This document shows positions 15,001 through 22,904 of a stretch of 64,000 nucleotides of DNA, in pieces. Origin of the DNA: Anadara kagoshimensis (Eukaryota > Mollusca > Bivalvia > Arcoida > Arcidae); NCBI GenBank assembly GCA_021292105.1, contig CM037865.1, positions 67,751,130 to 67,815,129 of the forward strand, written 5' to 3'. The position numbers and the translations under genes are program-made. The notes beneath the pieces were generated by a model. It was not told where the DNA came from, did no database searches, and saw only the letters and a program-made list of their open reading frames with translations. Numbering within the stretch: position 1 is the stretch's first letter; each line of letters opens with the position of its first letter.

Positions 15001-18000
15001 TAAATTTCAATCCTGTTTCAACACTTCATCATTTTAAAAAAAGTTAAAAACTTTAATCACCTTGGCATCTATATTTTTATGGGCAATATTATATAGCACC
15101 AATAATACTCTAGTTATATAAGGTTTGTAGGAAGATCGATCTTGCTCACTAGTTAAGTTGTATATATTTATTTGTTTCAGGAACTGTTATCATGCCTACA
15201 GGTCCAGGTTTAGGTAAAGGTCCAGGTAAGTAAGTCCATCGGGTCCAAGAGTCCCAGTAGATATGTACTTATAATAACGTAAAAGTAACCTTATTAGAAA
15301 ACTGTAATTTCAAAAAGAATACTTGTCAATAGCTATAACAACACAAACACGAAATAATAAACAAATCACGCTGACTATTTGCTACGAATATACATCCGAA
15401 TTGTTACCAAAGTCTATTAGCAATATACTATACAATAATTTTCCAATTTAACACTTTTGGGTACTTTTATTTCAGCATTGCATTTCCGCAAGTTGTACGT
15501 ATTTTCACAAATATCTCAAAAATTGTCATTTTCGGTGCTAACATAAATCAGTATAATTAAACAAGATGCACATAGAACAGTCGACAATGAACATGTACAA
15601 ATCATCGGACACAACACTTAACGACTACACAATCTGGACAGAAATATTTGGACACTCGGATAGAGATGCAAAACAAGTTTCCAAACTTTATGAAATCATT
15701 ACTTTCAGCTTATGAATGTTTCAAATTAACCATTAAGTATGCGTAAATGGATTAATAATAGTTTAATGTGACAAAAGTCACAGAAAAACTGAGCTGGGTT
15801 TTATACATTGATGATGAGGAGTAAAATAGGTAAACTTGGATATCAAGGCTGACAGACGATGGAGAATTGATTACAAAAAGTCGATATAAAACACAAACGG
15901 ATCACAATATAAATGAATTGCTTATTTTTATAGGTCCGACGGAGAGTGCGGGTAAGCAGCAATCATAGTGTAGTCATTTTTATTTCATCATTTCATTTTG
16001 GGGTAGGTAATAGCTTATAATGTTAACTAGCTATGATATGCTTTAATTATTCATTTTAACTTGTCATAAGCATATGCTTTTCAAAAAAGTAACGCAACAC
16101 AATAACATTACATATATCACAATCGTCGGATAGAATAATATACCATACTTCAAGATTATTGAAATGGATATGTGTTTGATTAAATGTTAAACGTTGCAGC
16201 TGAATGACAAATACTTTACATTGACAATAGTCATATTCGTAAGAACCACAGTATATGTTTGTTAAATTGACAGTAATCGTGCTACAACCACGCCATAGCT
16301 CTGTACATGTGATACTTACAAAGCCGTTATCACAAACACCACCATGTACATGTGGCATTGTCAATAGTTAAAGCAGCCAAAATCACCACGGCATTGGCTA
16401 TTTTAAGCTATAGTAATAAACATCACAGCAACAAGTTTGAAAGCTAATTTTTCGTTTTTCGGGCAAGTCATGCTTCATATCGCGTTCGGTTAACAACACA
16501 TGACAAGTATTCAATATTGATTCAATTGGTTCAATATTTATTGATATTGATATGTGAAATATTGTCTTAGTGGTTTGAATCGGAACCAAGCTGCCCGTTT
16601 CACAGCTGGACATTGCATTTAGCGTCTTGAAGCAGTGGTGATATTATTAAGCGTCATATTAATGTTTCTATAACATTGCTTAATCAACACGTGCTTACAT
16701 GGTAATAAGCATTGCTACTGGTGCAACATCGGTTTTCAAAAATATTTTAAAATATTTTTGCTTTAATGCTGCTGTCATTATTCATATTTCATGGGGCTTT
16801 TACGATATGACGGCTTAAATTTTATTCATTTCAATCACATCGTTTTCTGGCATTTTAAGGTACGGAGGTTGTTAGTTATGCTTCAAAAATAGCATTTAAC
16901 ATCATTGATATGTATTGTCGACGCTTTTGTGTGGCTTATTGTGTACATTATATCATTTAAAGTTTCTGCTCGCTGTTATTTGTGTTAAGTGTTTTGGTGA
17001 TTTCAGGGGGGGGCGACTACTTGAAAAAATGCTATTTAATCCTAAATAACATCTATTACAATAGTGTAAGCATCATTGTTTGTCACAATGGCATTTTATT
17101 GGCATACATATGAATTAGGTATCGGGGTACATAGGATTAAGACTGTGTTTCCGTCTGGCCGTCCGTTTTATTATCGTTTCCACTCCATATCTTCCATGTC
17201 TATGGATATATTTTCATCAAACTTGGAACACATGTAAACTAAAAAGAGATGATGTTATGTGTCACATACCAAATTATAGTTCATAAGTCAAGGGTCAAGG
17301 TCTAAAAAACAACAACATGGCAATGTTGTGGCTATCTGTCTGTCAAAAGACTGGTCTAGGTGTGGCTATCTGTCTCTCAATAGACTGGTCTAGGTGTGGC
17401 TATCTGTCTTTTAAGAGACTAGTCTAGTTGTGGCTATCTGTCTCTCAATAGACTGGTCTAGGTGTGGCTATCTGTCTTTTAAGAGACTGGTCTAGGTGTG
17501 GCTATCTGTCTTTTAAGAGACTGTTCTAGTTGTGGCTATCTGTCTCTCAATAGACTGGTCTAGGTGTGGCTATCTGTCTCTCAAGAAACTGGTCTAGGTA
17601 TGTCTATCTGTCTCTCAAGAGACTGGTCTTGGTATGTCTATCTGTCTCTCAAGAGACTGGTCTAGATATGTCTATCTGTCTCTCAAGAGACTGGTCTAGG
17701 TATGTCTATCTGTCTCTCAAGAGACTGGTCTAGGTATGTCTATCTGTCTCTCAATAGACTGGTCTAGGTATGTCTATCTGTCTCTCAAGAGACTGGTCTA
17801 GGTATGTCTATCTGTCTCTCAAGAGACTGGTCTAGGTATGTCTATCTGTCTCTCAATAGACTGGTCTAGGTATGTCTATCTGTCTCTCAAGAGACTGGTC
17901 TAGGTATGTCTATCTGTCTCTCAAGAGACTGGTCTTGGTGGATTACATAATTAAACCATAAGTAATTGACCATCATTTTAATGTTTTGTTTTTCAGCTTG

Positions 18001-18310
18001 TAGATTAGATGATCTATCGGGATATGTTACAGATTTATCTACGGGGAAAGGGTTACAATTTGCAGACGTCTCATCATCCGAACTTCGTAGTGATACTTTT
18101 GCAACTACAAACAATCATGGATATTATTATGTTAGAAATAACTGTTTAGGAAACGCTACATTATATTACATGCGCGAAGGATATATTACTGTACAAGCCA
18201 CGCCTACAGTTCTCGGTACAACAGACAGACACGGACTGGCTTGGTTTGCTAACGTAACATTATCACCTGTAGCCTATCACCCTATTGCTACTCCAGTTGC
18301 TAGAAAATGA
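1..18310 (+). CDS. TSP1/EGF-like and CILP-like secreted protein with micro-exon linker (3' part of gene)
   Basis: Spliced gene whose 5' end lies outside the window. Exons I can support: 1-35 (partial), 526-804, 1409-1465, 2114-2146, 2606-2617, 2859-2882, 3540-3581, 4211-4258, 4828-4866, 5112-5138, 5589-5657, 6065-6085, 6622-6636, 7196-7225, 8216-8281, 8696-8725, 9234-9263, 9682-9717, 10477-10506, 10904 (or 10910)-10939, 11417-11443, 11844-11873, 12213-12239, 12535-12561, 13030-13059, 13429-13452, 13796-13822, 14151-14174, 15181-15225, 15934-15951, 17997-18310. Every internal exon is phase 1 at both ends, so any of them can be skipped or duplicated without breaking the frame. The joined frame is open to a TGA at 18308-18310 (about 517 codons seen). 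Order: TSP1-like module, Cys-rich EGF-like module, low-complexity Gly/Ser/Thr/Asn/Pro linker, carboxypeptidase-regulatory-like domain. This recalls the TSP1 plus regulatory-like combination in cartilage intermediate layer proteins. A secreted or matrix role is inferred. Exon joins come from splice-site reading, not transcripts. Confidence 0.8.
526..804 (+). CDS. exon: thrombospondin type-1-like plus EGF-like Cys-rich module
   Basis: 279-bp phase 1-1 exon between an AACAG acceptor and an AACT|GTAAGT donor. It encodes 93 residues. The first half has the W-x2-W-x2-W-x2-C signature of a thrombospondin type-1 repeat (WNNWEDWEPC), followed by the Arg run RRRIRALCC and further Cys residues. The second half (CPICLNLG..., CDCLAGYTGQCC) looks like an EGF-like module with its GYxG turn. 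Sequons NST and NRS suggest glycosylation. TSP1 modules are extracellular adhesion or matrix modules. This is the largest internal exon, and the only one of normal size. Confidence 0.8.
1140..1255 (-). repeat. dispersed repeat R1 (inverted copy) in intron
   Basis: Read on the minus strand this contains GGAGCACCCGG and CTAACCTAACTTGTCAGTTT followed by a stretch like AAGTTTTTACTTTGCTTCTG. These segments recur on the plus strand at 7525-7725, 10105-10290, 18600-18740 and 51140-51400. It is an uncharacterised interspersed repeat. Confidence 0.6.
1409..2617 (+). CDS. micro-exons 3-5 of the linker array
   Basis: Three phase 1-1 exons: 1409-1465 (57 bp, Thr/Asn-rich, ending TTQAP), 2114-2146 (33 bp, VTAKHGTPLLP) and 2606-2617 (12 bp, ANTS, carrying an NTS sequon). 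Each is bounded by a pyrimidine tract plus CAG and a good GT donor (GTAAAT, GTAAGC, GTAATT). The 12-bp exon is the smallest in the gene. Its reality rests on matching phase and on its likeness to the other sequon-bearing cassettes, and it needs transcript support. Confidence 0.6.
1473..1568 (+). repeat. 48-bp tandem duplication next to exon 1409-1465
   Basis: Two near-identical units, 1473-1520 and 1521-1568, each contain GTTTTTCGTTCCAGTCAAG. Each unit therefore carries a pyrimidine-rich CCAG that could act as a splice acceptor in the intron downstream of exon 3. Confidence 0.7.
2859..4866 (+). CDS. micro-exons 6-9 of the linker array
   Basis: Exons 2859-2882 (24 bp, GVIVLPTG, hydrophobic type A), 3540-3581 (42 bp, GAGLTNETVTNTGG), 4211-4258 (48 bp, GESNETVVTNQTVVNT) and 4828-4866 (39 bp, GSASGSGSGENIS). 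The last three are type B cassettes with N-x-S/T sequons (NET, NET and NQT, NIS). All are phase 1-1, so each exon junction contributes a Gly codon. Introns of 0.25-0.66 kb separate them and contain no other recognisable gene. Confidence 0.72.
5112..6636 (+). CDS. micro-exons 10-13 of the linker array
   Basis: Exons 5112-5138 (27 bp, GVIITPTNS, type A), 5589-5657 (69 bp, Gly/Ser/Gln/Asn-rich with repeated GSGQ, here called type C), 6065-6085 (21 bp, GSSNNTS) and 6622-6636 (15 bp, GSGMS). The donor of the 69-bp exon read in phase is GTTCGT, weaker than the others. The homologous exon at 8216-8281 has GTGCGT at the same place, which supports the call. Confidence 0.7.
5300..5960 (+). repeat. duplicated exon-intron block, copy 1
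   Basis: This block (69-bp exon plus about 290 bp upstream and 300 bp downstream intron) matches 7950-8620. Shared landmarks are a TTTACACTCA stretch, the ATATCTTAG/GTATCTTAG stretch, the Gly/Ser/Gln exon and the GAGTTTGATGCATTACATTA sequence just after it. Confidence 0.7.
7196..8725 (+). CDS. micro-exons 14-16 of the linker array
   Basis: Exons 7196-7225 (30 bp, GTIIVPTIDT), 8216-8281 (66 bp, near copy of the Gly/Ser/Gln exon at 5589-5657 lacking one residue) and 8696-8725 (30 bp, GTIIVPTVDT). Acceptors are CGTTACAG, TTTTAG and CGTTACAG. Donors are GTAATT, GTGCGT and GTAATT. The introns flanking 7196-7225 and 8696-8725 are also alike, showing duplication of exon plus intron. Confidence 0.78.
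7525..7725 (+). repeat. dispersed repeat R1, intronic copy
   Basis: Shares with 10105-10290 the run from TTCCTTTCACACAATTTT through GCTAGCTAAACAGG, TTCCGGAGCACCCGGCCTCA and CACGTGTCTAACCTAACTTG to a GACATGGATTA end. No coding potential seen. Confidence 0.7.
7950..8620 (+). repeat. duplicated exon-intron block, copy 2
   Basis: Homologous to 5300-5960 over exon and both flanking introns, diverged by scattered substitutions and small indels. Confidence 0.7.
9234..10939 (+). CDS. micro-exons 17-20 of the linker array
   Basis: Two tandem copies of a B-A pair: 9234-9263 (GSGPVLTNGS) with 9682-9717 (VAGTIIVPTVDT), and 10477-10506 (GSGPVLTNGS) with 10904-10939 (VAGTIIVPTVDT). In the second pair the A exon has two in-phase acceptors, CTAG at 10903 and GCAG at 10909. 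It may therefore include or lose two residues. In the first pair the second acceptor is GCCG and is lost. Intervening introns are homologous between the pairs. Confidence 0.78.
10105..10290 (+). repeat. dispersed repeat R1, intronic copy
   Basis: Near-identical to 7525-7725, so either a recent mobile insertion or part of the intron duplication. Ends at GACATGGATTAGTATGTTTG, the sequence amplified in the 49-bp array at 18705-19288. Confidence 0.7.
11417..13452 (+). CDS. micro-exons 21-26 of the linker array
   Basis: Alternating cassettes: 11417-11443 (GAGPERNVS), 11844-11873 (GIIVMPTVDT), 12213-12239 (GAGSGSNVS), 12535-12561 (GIIVMPTAT), 13030-13059 (GLGGLGTNET) and 13429-13452 (GSTESNTT). 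Type B exons end in the sequons NVS, NVS, NET and NTT directly before the junction Gly. All are phase 1-1 with consensus GTATGC/GTAAAT/GTATGT/GTAGGT donors. Confidence 0.76.
13796..15951 (+). CDS. micro-exons 27-30 of the linker array
   Basis: Exons 13796-13822 (GIIIMPTNS), 14151-14174 (GPDSSNGK), 15181-15225 (GTVIMPTGPGLGKGP, a merged A plus Gly/Pro form) and 15934-15951 (18 bp, GPTESA). A further exon-like stretch at 14616-14662 does not keep the phase and is listed separately. The introns after 15225 and 15951 hold no further exon that I can see. Confidence 0.7.
14616..14662 (+). pseudogene. probable decayed micro-exon
   Basis: An ATTCAG acceptor precedes and a TCAG|GTATGT donor follows 47 bp. 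Read back from the donor in phase 1, the end gives PSNITKELS, a type B cassette with an NIT sequon. The length is not a multiple of three, so from the phase-1 acceptor the frame meets TAA inside the exon. A lost G at the acceptor would explain this. It is either skipped, dead, or hit by a sequencing indel. Confidence 0.4.
16056..16620 (-). other. antisense open stretch with Cys-rich segment, unrecognised
   Basis: Within the long intron before the terminal exon, the minus strand has two adjacent open frames (16056-16364 and 16398-16613). The first includes a segment with six Cys in about 40 residues (CDNGFVSITC, RGCSTI, IYCGSY, YCQC) just before a possible donor. I do not recognise a family. 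It could be a decayed exon or chance. Confidence 0.2.
17120..17325 (+). repeat. fragment of a TCCGTC-type dispersed repeat
   Basis: Contains GGGGTACATAGGATTAAGAC, GTCTGGCCGTCCG, a TGATGAAACTTGGAAC-like run (here TCATCAAACTTGGAAC) and GTCAAGGGTCAAGGTC. This style resembles the 5' parts of the larger repeats at 22912 and 26894. Intronic, non-coding. Confidence 0.45.
17328..17938 (+). repeat. 34-bp tandem array (about 18 units)
   Basis: Unit centred on CTATCTGTCTCTCAAGAGAC then TGGTCTAGGTATGT, period 34 bp. Early units read TGTGGCTATCTGTCTTTTAA, later ones TATGTCTATCTGTCTCTCAA, so two subfamilies are laid down in blocks. The array ends about 60 bp before the terminal-exon acceptor. TCTC..GAGA allows a small stem in each unit. 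No cas-like gene or conserved-spacer structure, so it is a minisatellite. Confidence 0.9.
17997..18310 (+). CDS. terminal exon: carboxypeptidase-regulatory-like (CILP-like) domain
   Basis: Acceptor TTTTTCAG at 17996. The phase-1 junction codon gives Ala, then CRLDDLSGYVTDLSTGKGL. About 103 residues follow to the TGA at 18308-18310. The pattern SGxVTDxxTGxxLxxAxV, a later GYYYV, a second Cys, a TLYYM strand and EGYITV is the prealbumin-like beta-sandwich seen in carboxypeptidase regulatory-like domains of cartilage intermediate layer proteins. The two Cys may pair. NAT and NVT sequons are present. No transmembrane segment or GPI-like tail follows, which fits secretion. Confidence 0.8.
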
Positions 18311-18434
18311 TAATTGTTAATCTAGTTTATGGAAATAATATTCATTTTATATAATAATTATGTTATGGAGTCATTTCTTCCCATTATCTTTAACTTATAG
18401 AATTTGTCAGTTGAAGCCATGTGTTTTAAATAAA
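18311..18434 (+). promoter_or_regulatory. 3' UTR with AATAAA polyadenylation signal
   Basis: About 120 bases after the stop there is a canonical AATAAA at 18429-18434, a plausible poly(A) signal for the micro-exon gene. Repeats begin a little downstream. Confidence 0.5.
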
Positions 18435-18599
18435 TTAATCAAAAAACTAAATTAGAAAAAAAAACAAGGCGGACACGTTGAGACCAAAGATCACGAAACT
18501 TCTAATTTTCGACAGTACGTTAACGTACTATAATACGTCTAGCATCCAGAATGTCTAAAATGTAAAGTACTCACTAAAATATATGAGAAACCGTAACCT

Positions 18600-18740
18600 T
18601 ATCTGTTCTGTGCTTGAGCGCTCTAATGGCAACTCCTCTCAGAGAAGTTCACTTCTCTTATAGAAGTTTACGTGTTTAACTTAATTTGCCAGTTTGTAAG
18701 TTTTTACTTTACTTTGAAATAGTGGTTTGAACATGGATTG
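18600..18740 (+). repeat. dispersed repeat R1, copy seeding the 49-bp array
   Basis: Diverged R1 copy (AGAAGTTCACTTCTC, ACGTGTTTAACTTAATTTGC) running straight into the 49-bp tandem array. Confidence 0.6.
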
Positions 18741-19288
18741 GTATGTTTGTTTTTACTTTACTTTGAAATAGTGGTTTGAACATGGATTGGTATGTCTGTT
18801 TTTACTTTACTTTGAAATAGTGGTTTGAACATGGATTGGTATGTTTGTTTTTACTTTACTTTGAAATAGTGGTTTGAACATGGATTGGTATGTTTGTTTT
18901 TACTTTTATTTTGAAATAGTGGTTTGAACATGGATTGGTATGTTTGTTTTTACTTTACTTTAAAATAGTGGTTTGAACATGGATTGATATGTTTGTTTTT
19001 ACTTTACTTTGAAATAGTGGTTTGAACCTGGATTGATATGTTTGTTTTTACTTTACTTTGAAATAGTGGTTTGAACATGGATTGGCATGTTTGTTTTTAC
19101 TTTATTTTGAAATAGTGGTTTGAACATGGATTGGTATGTTTGTTTTTACTTTACTTTGAAATAGTGGTTTGAACCTGGATTGATATGTTTGTTTTTACTT
19201 TACTTTGAAATAGTGGTTTGAACATGGATTGATAGGTTTGTTTTTACTTTACTTTGAAATAGTGGTTTGAACATGGATTAGTATGTTT
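18705..19288 (+). repeat. 49-bp tandem array (about 12 units)
   Basis: Unit built from TTTTTACTTTACTTTGAAAT, AGTGGTTTGAACATGGATTG and GTATGTTTG; adjacent units start at 18729 and 18778. Units differ by single bases (CATGG/CCTGG, GGTATG/GATATG). The unit is the 3' end of repeat R1 amplified in tandem. Confidence 0.9.
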
Positions 19289-19369
19289 GTTTTTTTGGGT
19301 TTTACACCGTTTTAAAAGCCAATACAACAAAGAGTACGAAATAACAAATTAGAGAAACAAGTAAACAAG

Positions 19370-19890
19370 ACAAGACAAGATAAAAACGGCACATTCAAGA
19401 CACAATCTGAAAGTGATTGTGTAGCTAAATGTTAATTGATTTAACATTTCACTGGCTGTAAACATATTAATCAAGACCTCAAGAGCTTATGTAGCTAATG
19501 CACTCGTTATGAACATTAGTAATCAATTAAAAGGTTATGAACTATGAGCTAAGTTGACCATGATGATTGGAGATTGTTCCGTTTATGAACGTCAGTGATC
19601 AAAACATTATATATATTACAAGTATTGTTAATTAGCAAATGAAGATAGTATACAACACAAGACAATATTTAACACATCCAAGACAATGTTGAAGTGATTG
19701 TACAACTCACTACTGATTAATTTTGCCTTTCACTGGTTGTTAAAAACAACATTGATCAAGACGTTATGAACATTAGTGGTCAATTTAAAGGTTATGAACT
19801 ATGAGCTAAGTTGACTACAGTAATTGACTGGGATTTTTCCGTTTATAAAGGTCAGTGATCAAGACATTATAAGTATTGTTAACAAGGAAA
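19370..19890 (+). repeat. 258-bp tandem duplication
   Basis: GGTTATGAACTATGAGCTAA occurs at 19533 and again at 19791, 258 bp apart. Flanking segments (CGTTATGAACATTAGT, GGTCAGTGATCAA) also recur, so this is two diverged copies of a 258-bp unit. Non-coding. Confidence 0.75.
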
Positions 19891-21790
19891 TGAGGATAGC
19901 ACCAGATGTGAACTGAACTTCAAATTAAAAGATAAACATTATTATACGGATATCCCAGCAATAACACTGATGGTATATGAAACGGCAGTTATTTGCGACG
20001 AAAGTGATCAATATATTTTCGAATTTGCACAACACCATTATAAACAGAACTGTCAGAGCTTTATGTTAGAGAGAAGTCTCAAGTTGTCCATTCTGTAAGA
20101 GAAAGAATGAACAGTTTTCGGTTTCTCTATAACAGGGTTCTCTCCATAACTAATTTTGGTAGATTTTTATGTATAATTTCAAAAAATGAAAGACGTATCT
20201 TTCAGCATCTTTTTGTTTCCAAAATTTTATATTTTCACGACGTTTTCTGACACGAATTGACACATTTCGAAAACTTTAGACATTTTCCCACTCAAACATT
20301 TTGACTCATTCACCCAGATTTAGAGCATCCCAGCATCAACGGGTTCCAGTTTCAAAATCATTCCAAAACTAACAGACTGAGATTTTCCTTAACTTAAGTC
20401 TGGTAAATTTTGGCAATCCTGTCTTCGGACTACAAATAAATATTTCTGACAAAACTATAGATAAAATGTTTAAGCCAACAGTGATCTAGAAAATGACAAC
20501 GACTTCAATTCCTGAGTAATTAACAAAATTATAAAGATTGGAAATTTTGCCAGATTTTAGTGAAGGAAATCTAATTAGTAAAGGAAATATTGAATCTCCT
20601 GGACTATGGTTGCCTTTATCACATTTTTGTCGATAATTGTTTCTTAATCTCCTGTACTATTTTAATGATCATCTAAAAACGCCATGTTATTGTTCATTAA
20701 TTATACTACCTGTCTAGCTGAAGCTTGCATCTTACACGAGTTGTTTCCCATAGACCGCCAATGAAACTCTTCCATTCGGAACTCCTTGCTCGTTTCTTCA
20801 AAGAACGTGTATTACGAAATGTTACATCGGCAAGGTGTGACAGATGGCGGGAGATGGAATCAGTGTGACCAGGGAATTTTTTTGTTCCTGATTCTGCTAT
20901 ATTTCTGAGAATATTATAAATACAATGAATAATACAAGCGTAAGTAAATGACAATTAATAGATGGGATAATTAATTTACCTTTTGGATTGTAATATCTGA
21001 ATGATAATGTCGACATGTATGAGCGGTTATTTAATTATGTTACAAATGTCATTTCCAAGACTTTGTGCAACATTGCATTTAACTGACACTTGAGTATATG
21101 TAGTATTTACAAAACTAGGTTATGCATTTTTCCTTGCATTTGATGACAAAGATTTCAGAATTTATTGATTTAAACTATAAAAGTGACAAGGTTGTCACTT
21201 TAAAAGACAGTGGAAAAGAATTCTGCAACCTTTGAAGGTAAAGGGCATACATAGGTCAAGGTCATGACCTAGTTTTGTTTACCTAGTTCTTGTCCTTAGA
21301 AACCATGCAGAAAGCCTTAATGACCACATATTATAAACAACAATTTTAGAATTGTCATTTTAAGTCATAATTTAGTCAAGTTCAAAGGTCCATGGCCAAC
21401 ATTTATTGATCTAGTTATTTTAAGATTGTCATTTTGAGTAACAATTAAGACACGGTAATATGTAATTAATGCGGAATAGCCCTTATTAATCTTATCTTTT
21501 TTGATTCAGTGATTTAAGAAATGTCATTTTGAGTCATTAATATAATGAAATTTAGATCAAAGGTCTTATCCGTAGAAAGGAAATAAATATGTAAAAAGTC
21601 TAAAAGATTAATTTGAAAGGTCATGCCCTAAGTGATTGAATGAAGTTTAAGTAACATGTGCTGTGTATAACTTTTTAAAACTTTGTTGCAGTTTATTTTT
21701 GCATTGATTTGAAAATGAAGTTGTCTGTGAATTCAAATCATTTAAATCTTCTAAAGCAATTTATGTTCATTTATATACTTTTTATTATAA
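19891..21790. other. intergenic, no gene seen
   Basis: AT-rich sequence without a supportable exon, RNA gene or clear element. 21220-21610 has degenerate GGTCAAGGTCATGACC motifs, as in the mollusc-type repeats further on. 20330-20450 shares scattered words with 60940-61060 and may be an old repeat. Confidence 0.4.
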
Positions 21791-21794
21791 AACA

Positions 21795-22310
21795 TTCACT
21801 ACAGTCAAATTGATCGATAAAGGCCACACAAAGATAGCAATAAAAGTGGCCTTTATAGACAGTTGGCTTTTATATGCAAGTTCAAATAATATGAATAAAG
21901 AATAATTGGGATACAATGCCAGGGATTTATCAAGGGCCTATTTAGGGCCGAAATTCGGCCCCATTCCCAATGGAAAAAACATTGATTTTTTCCCAAAATG
22001 GGCTGAGAAAATTCCCAATTAGAAAATCATACCAGATACATAGCTGAAGTCTGGCCATAAATGTGGCTGCTTTTCTCAATCTTCAATCAACTCAATACAC
22101 TAAAAGCATTAGATTTAATCATTAATGGCATCAAAAATGATGTCAAAGTTTTCCCAAAAAGAGCAAAAAGTTAATAGTTTTTCCCAATTTTTAGTTTAGG
22201 GCCTTTTCCCAAAAGACCTTGATAAATCCCTGAATGCTACTGACCTTAATTAGCAGGTGGGCCTTATATAGAGGTGGTCTTTAAGGCAGATTGGACTATA
22301 TTCCCAAAGC
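21795..22310 (+). repeat. dispersed repeat R2 (AAAGGCCAC type) interrupted by a MITE
   Basis: Segments ATAAAGGCCACACAAAG, TTCAAATAATATGAATAAAG, TATATAGAGGTGGTCTTTAA and GGCAGATTGGACTATAT match the reverse complement of 52195-52370, which lacks the insert at 21920-22232. The two halves are therefore one element. Confidence 0.75.
21920..22232. mobile_element. hAT-like MITE, 313 bp, 5-bp target duplication
   Basis: Perfect 16-bp terminal inverted repeats CAGGGATTTATCAAGG (21920-21935) and its reverse complement (22217-22232). It is flanked by direct AATGC on both sides, a 5-bp target duplication. CAGGG ends are typical of hAT elements, and 5-bp duplications are known for one hAT branch. No transposase. 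The interior is rich in TTCCCAAT/ATTCCCAA. A related copy lies at about 37515-37932. Confidence 0.85.
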
Positions 22311-22488
22311 ATGTAATTAATTTGACTGTTAATGTTTTCATCCCACATAATAATGTAATATTCATTATCATCAATATTTTTGGTGGTGGTGGGGGTTGGG
22401 TTAGGATTTGGCCCCTTTGTATGTATGTAACACTTTTCTTACTAGTGCTCTAACAACTAAAAAAAATCAATAAAAGTTGATACATACA

Positions 22489-22652
22489 TATTATATACAC
22501 AGTGTGAATGCACAACCCTCAGTATCAGGTTGAGTCCTTTTTTCACAGCCGTATCACTATGAGTCGCGCAAGCACGACGAATAGTGATACAGCTATGAAA
22601 AAAGGACGAGACCTGATACGAAGGGTTGTACATTCACACTGTGTATATAATA
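22489..22652. repeat. long hairpin: 72-bp inverted repeat with 20-bp loop
   Basis: Arms 22489-22560 and 22581-22652 are about 90% complementary. They begin and end with TATTATATACACAGTGTGAA and its complement. The loop GAGTCGCGCAAGCACGACGA is CpG-rich in an AT-rich region. Probably a foldback MITE. Confidence 0.85.
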
Positions 22653-22821
22653 TTTTTATCTAACATTTCCTATTAGGTTATTTCAAATAATTAAAAAACA
22701 ATACTTTATGTGAAAAATTACATTTTACCACAGAAAACCACTGAACTATGTCATGACATTTGTTCTACATTCTCCCTAATGACGTCACAATGAGAACATG
22801 CACGTGCACTTTACCGCCAAT

Positions 22822-22858
22822 GTTGTATCACCACACTGTGGTGATACAACATTCTGTA
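22822..22858. repeat. short perfect palindrome
   Basis: GTTGTATCACCACA followed by CTGTGGTGATACAAC forms a near-perfect hairpin. It lies just before the CAGGGG-ended element at 22865 and echoes the GTATCACTAT of the preceding hairpin. Confidence 0.7.
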
Positions 22859-22904
22859 TCATGCCAGGGGTTGAAAATTTTTTCAGATCAGTTAAAGCCC
22901 AGGA

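Noticed and set aside
17328-17938. CRISPR-like regular repeats
   Set aside because: Units are contiguous with no unique spacers, the genome is eukaryotic, and no cas genes are present; it is a minisatellite.
17887-18114. Antisense frame opposite the terminal exon
   Set aside because: Shadow of the CILP-like exon and the 34-bp array.
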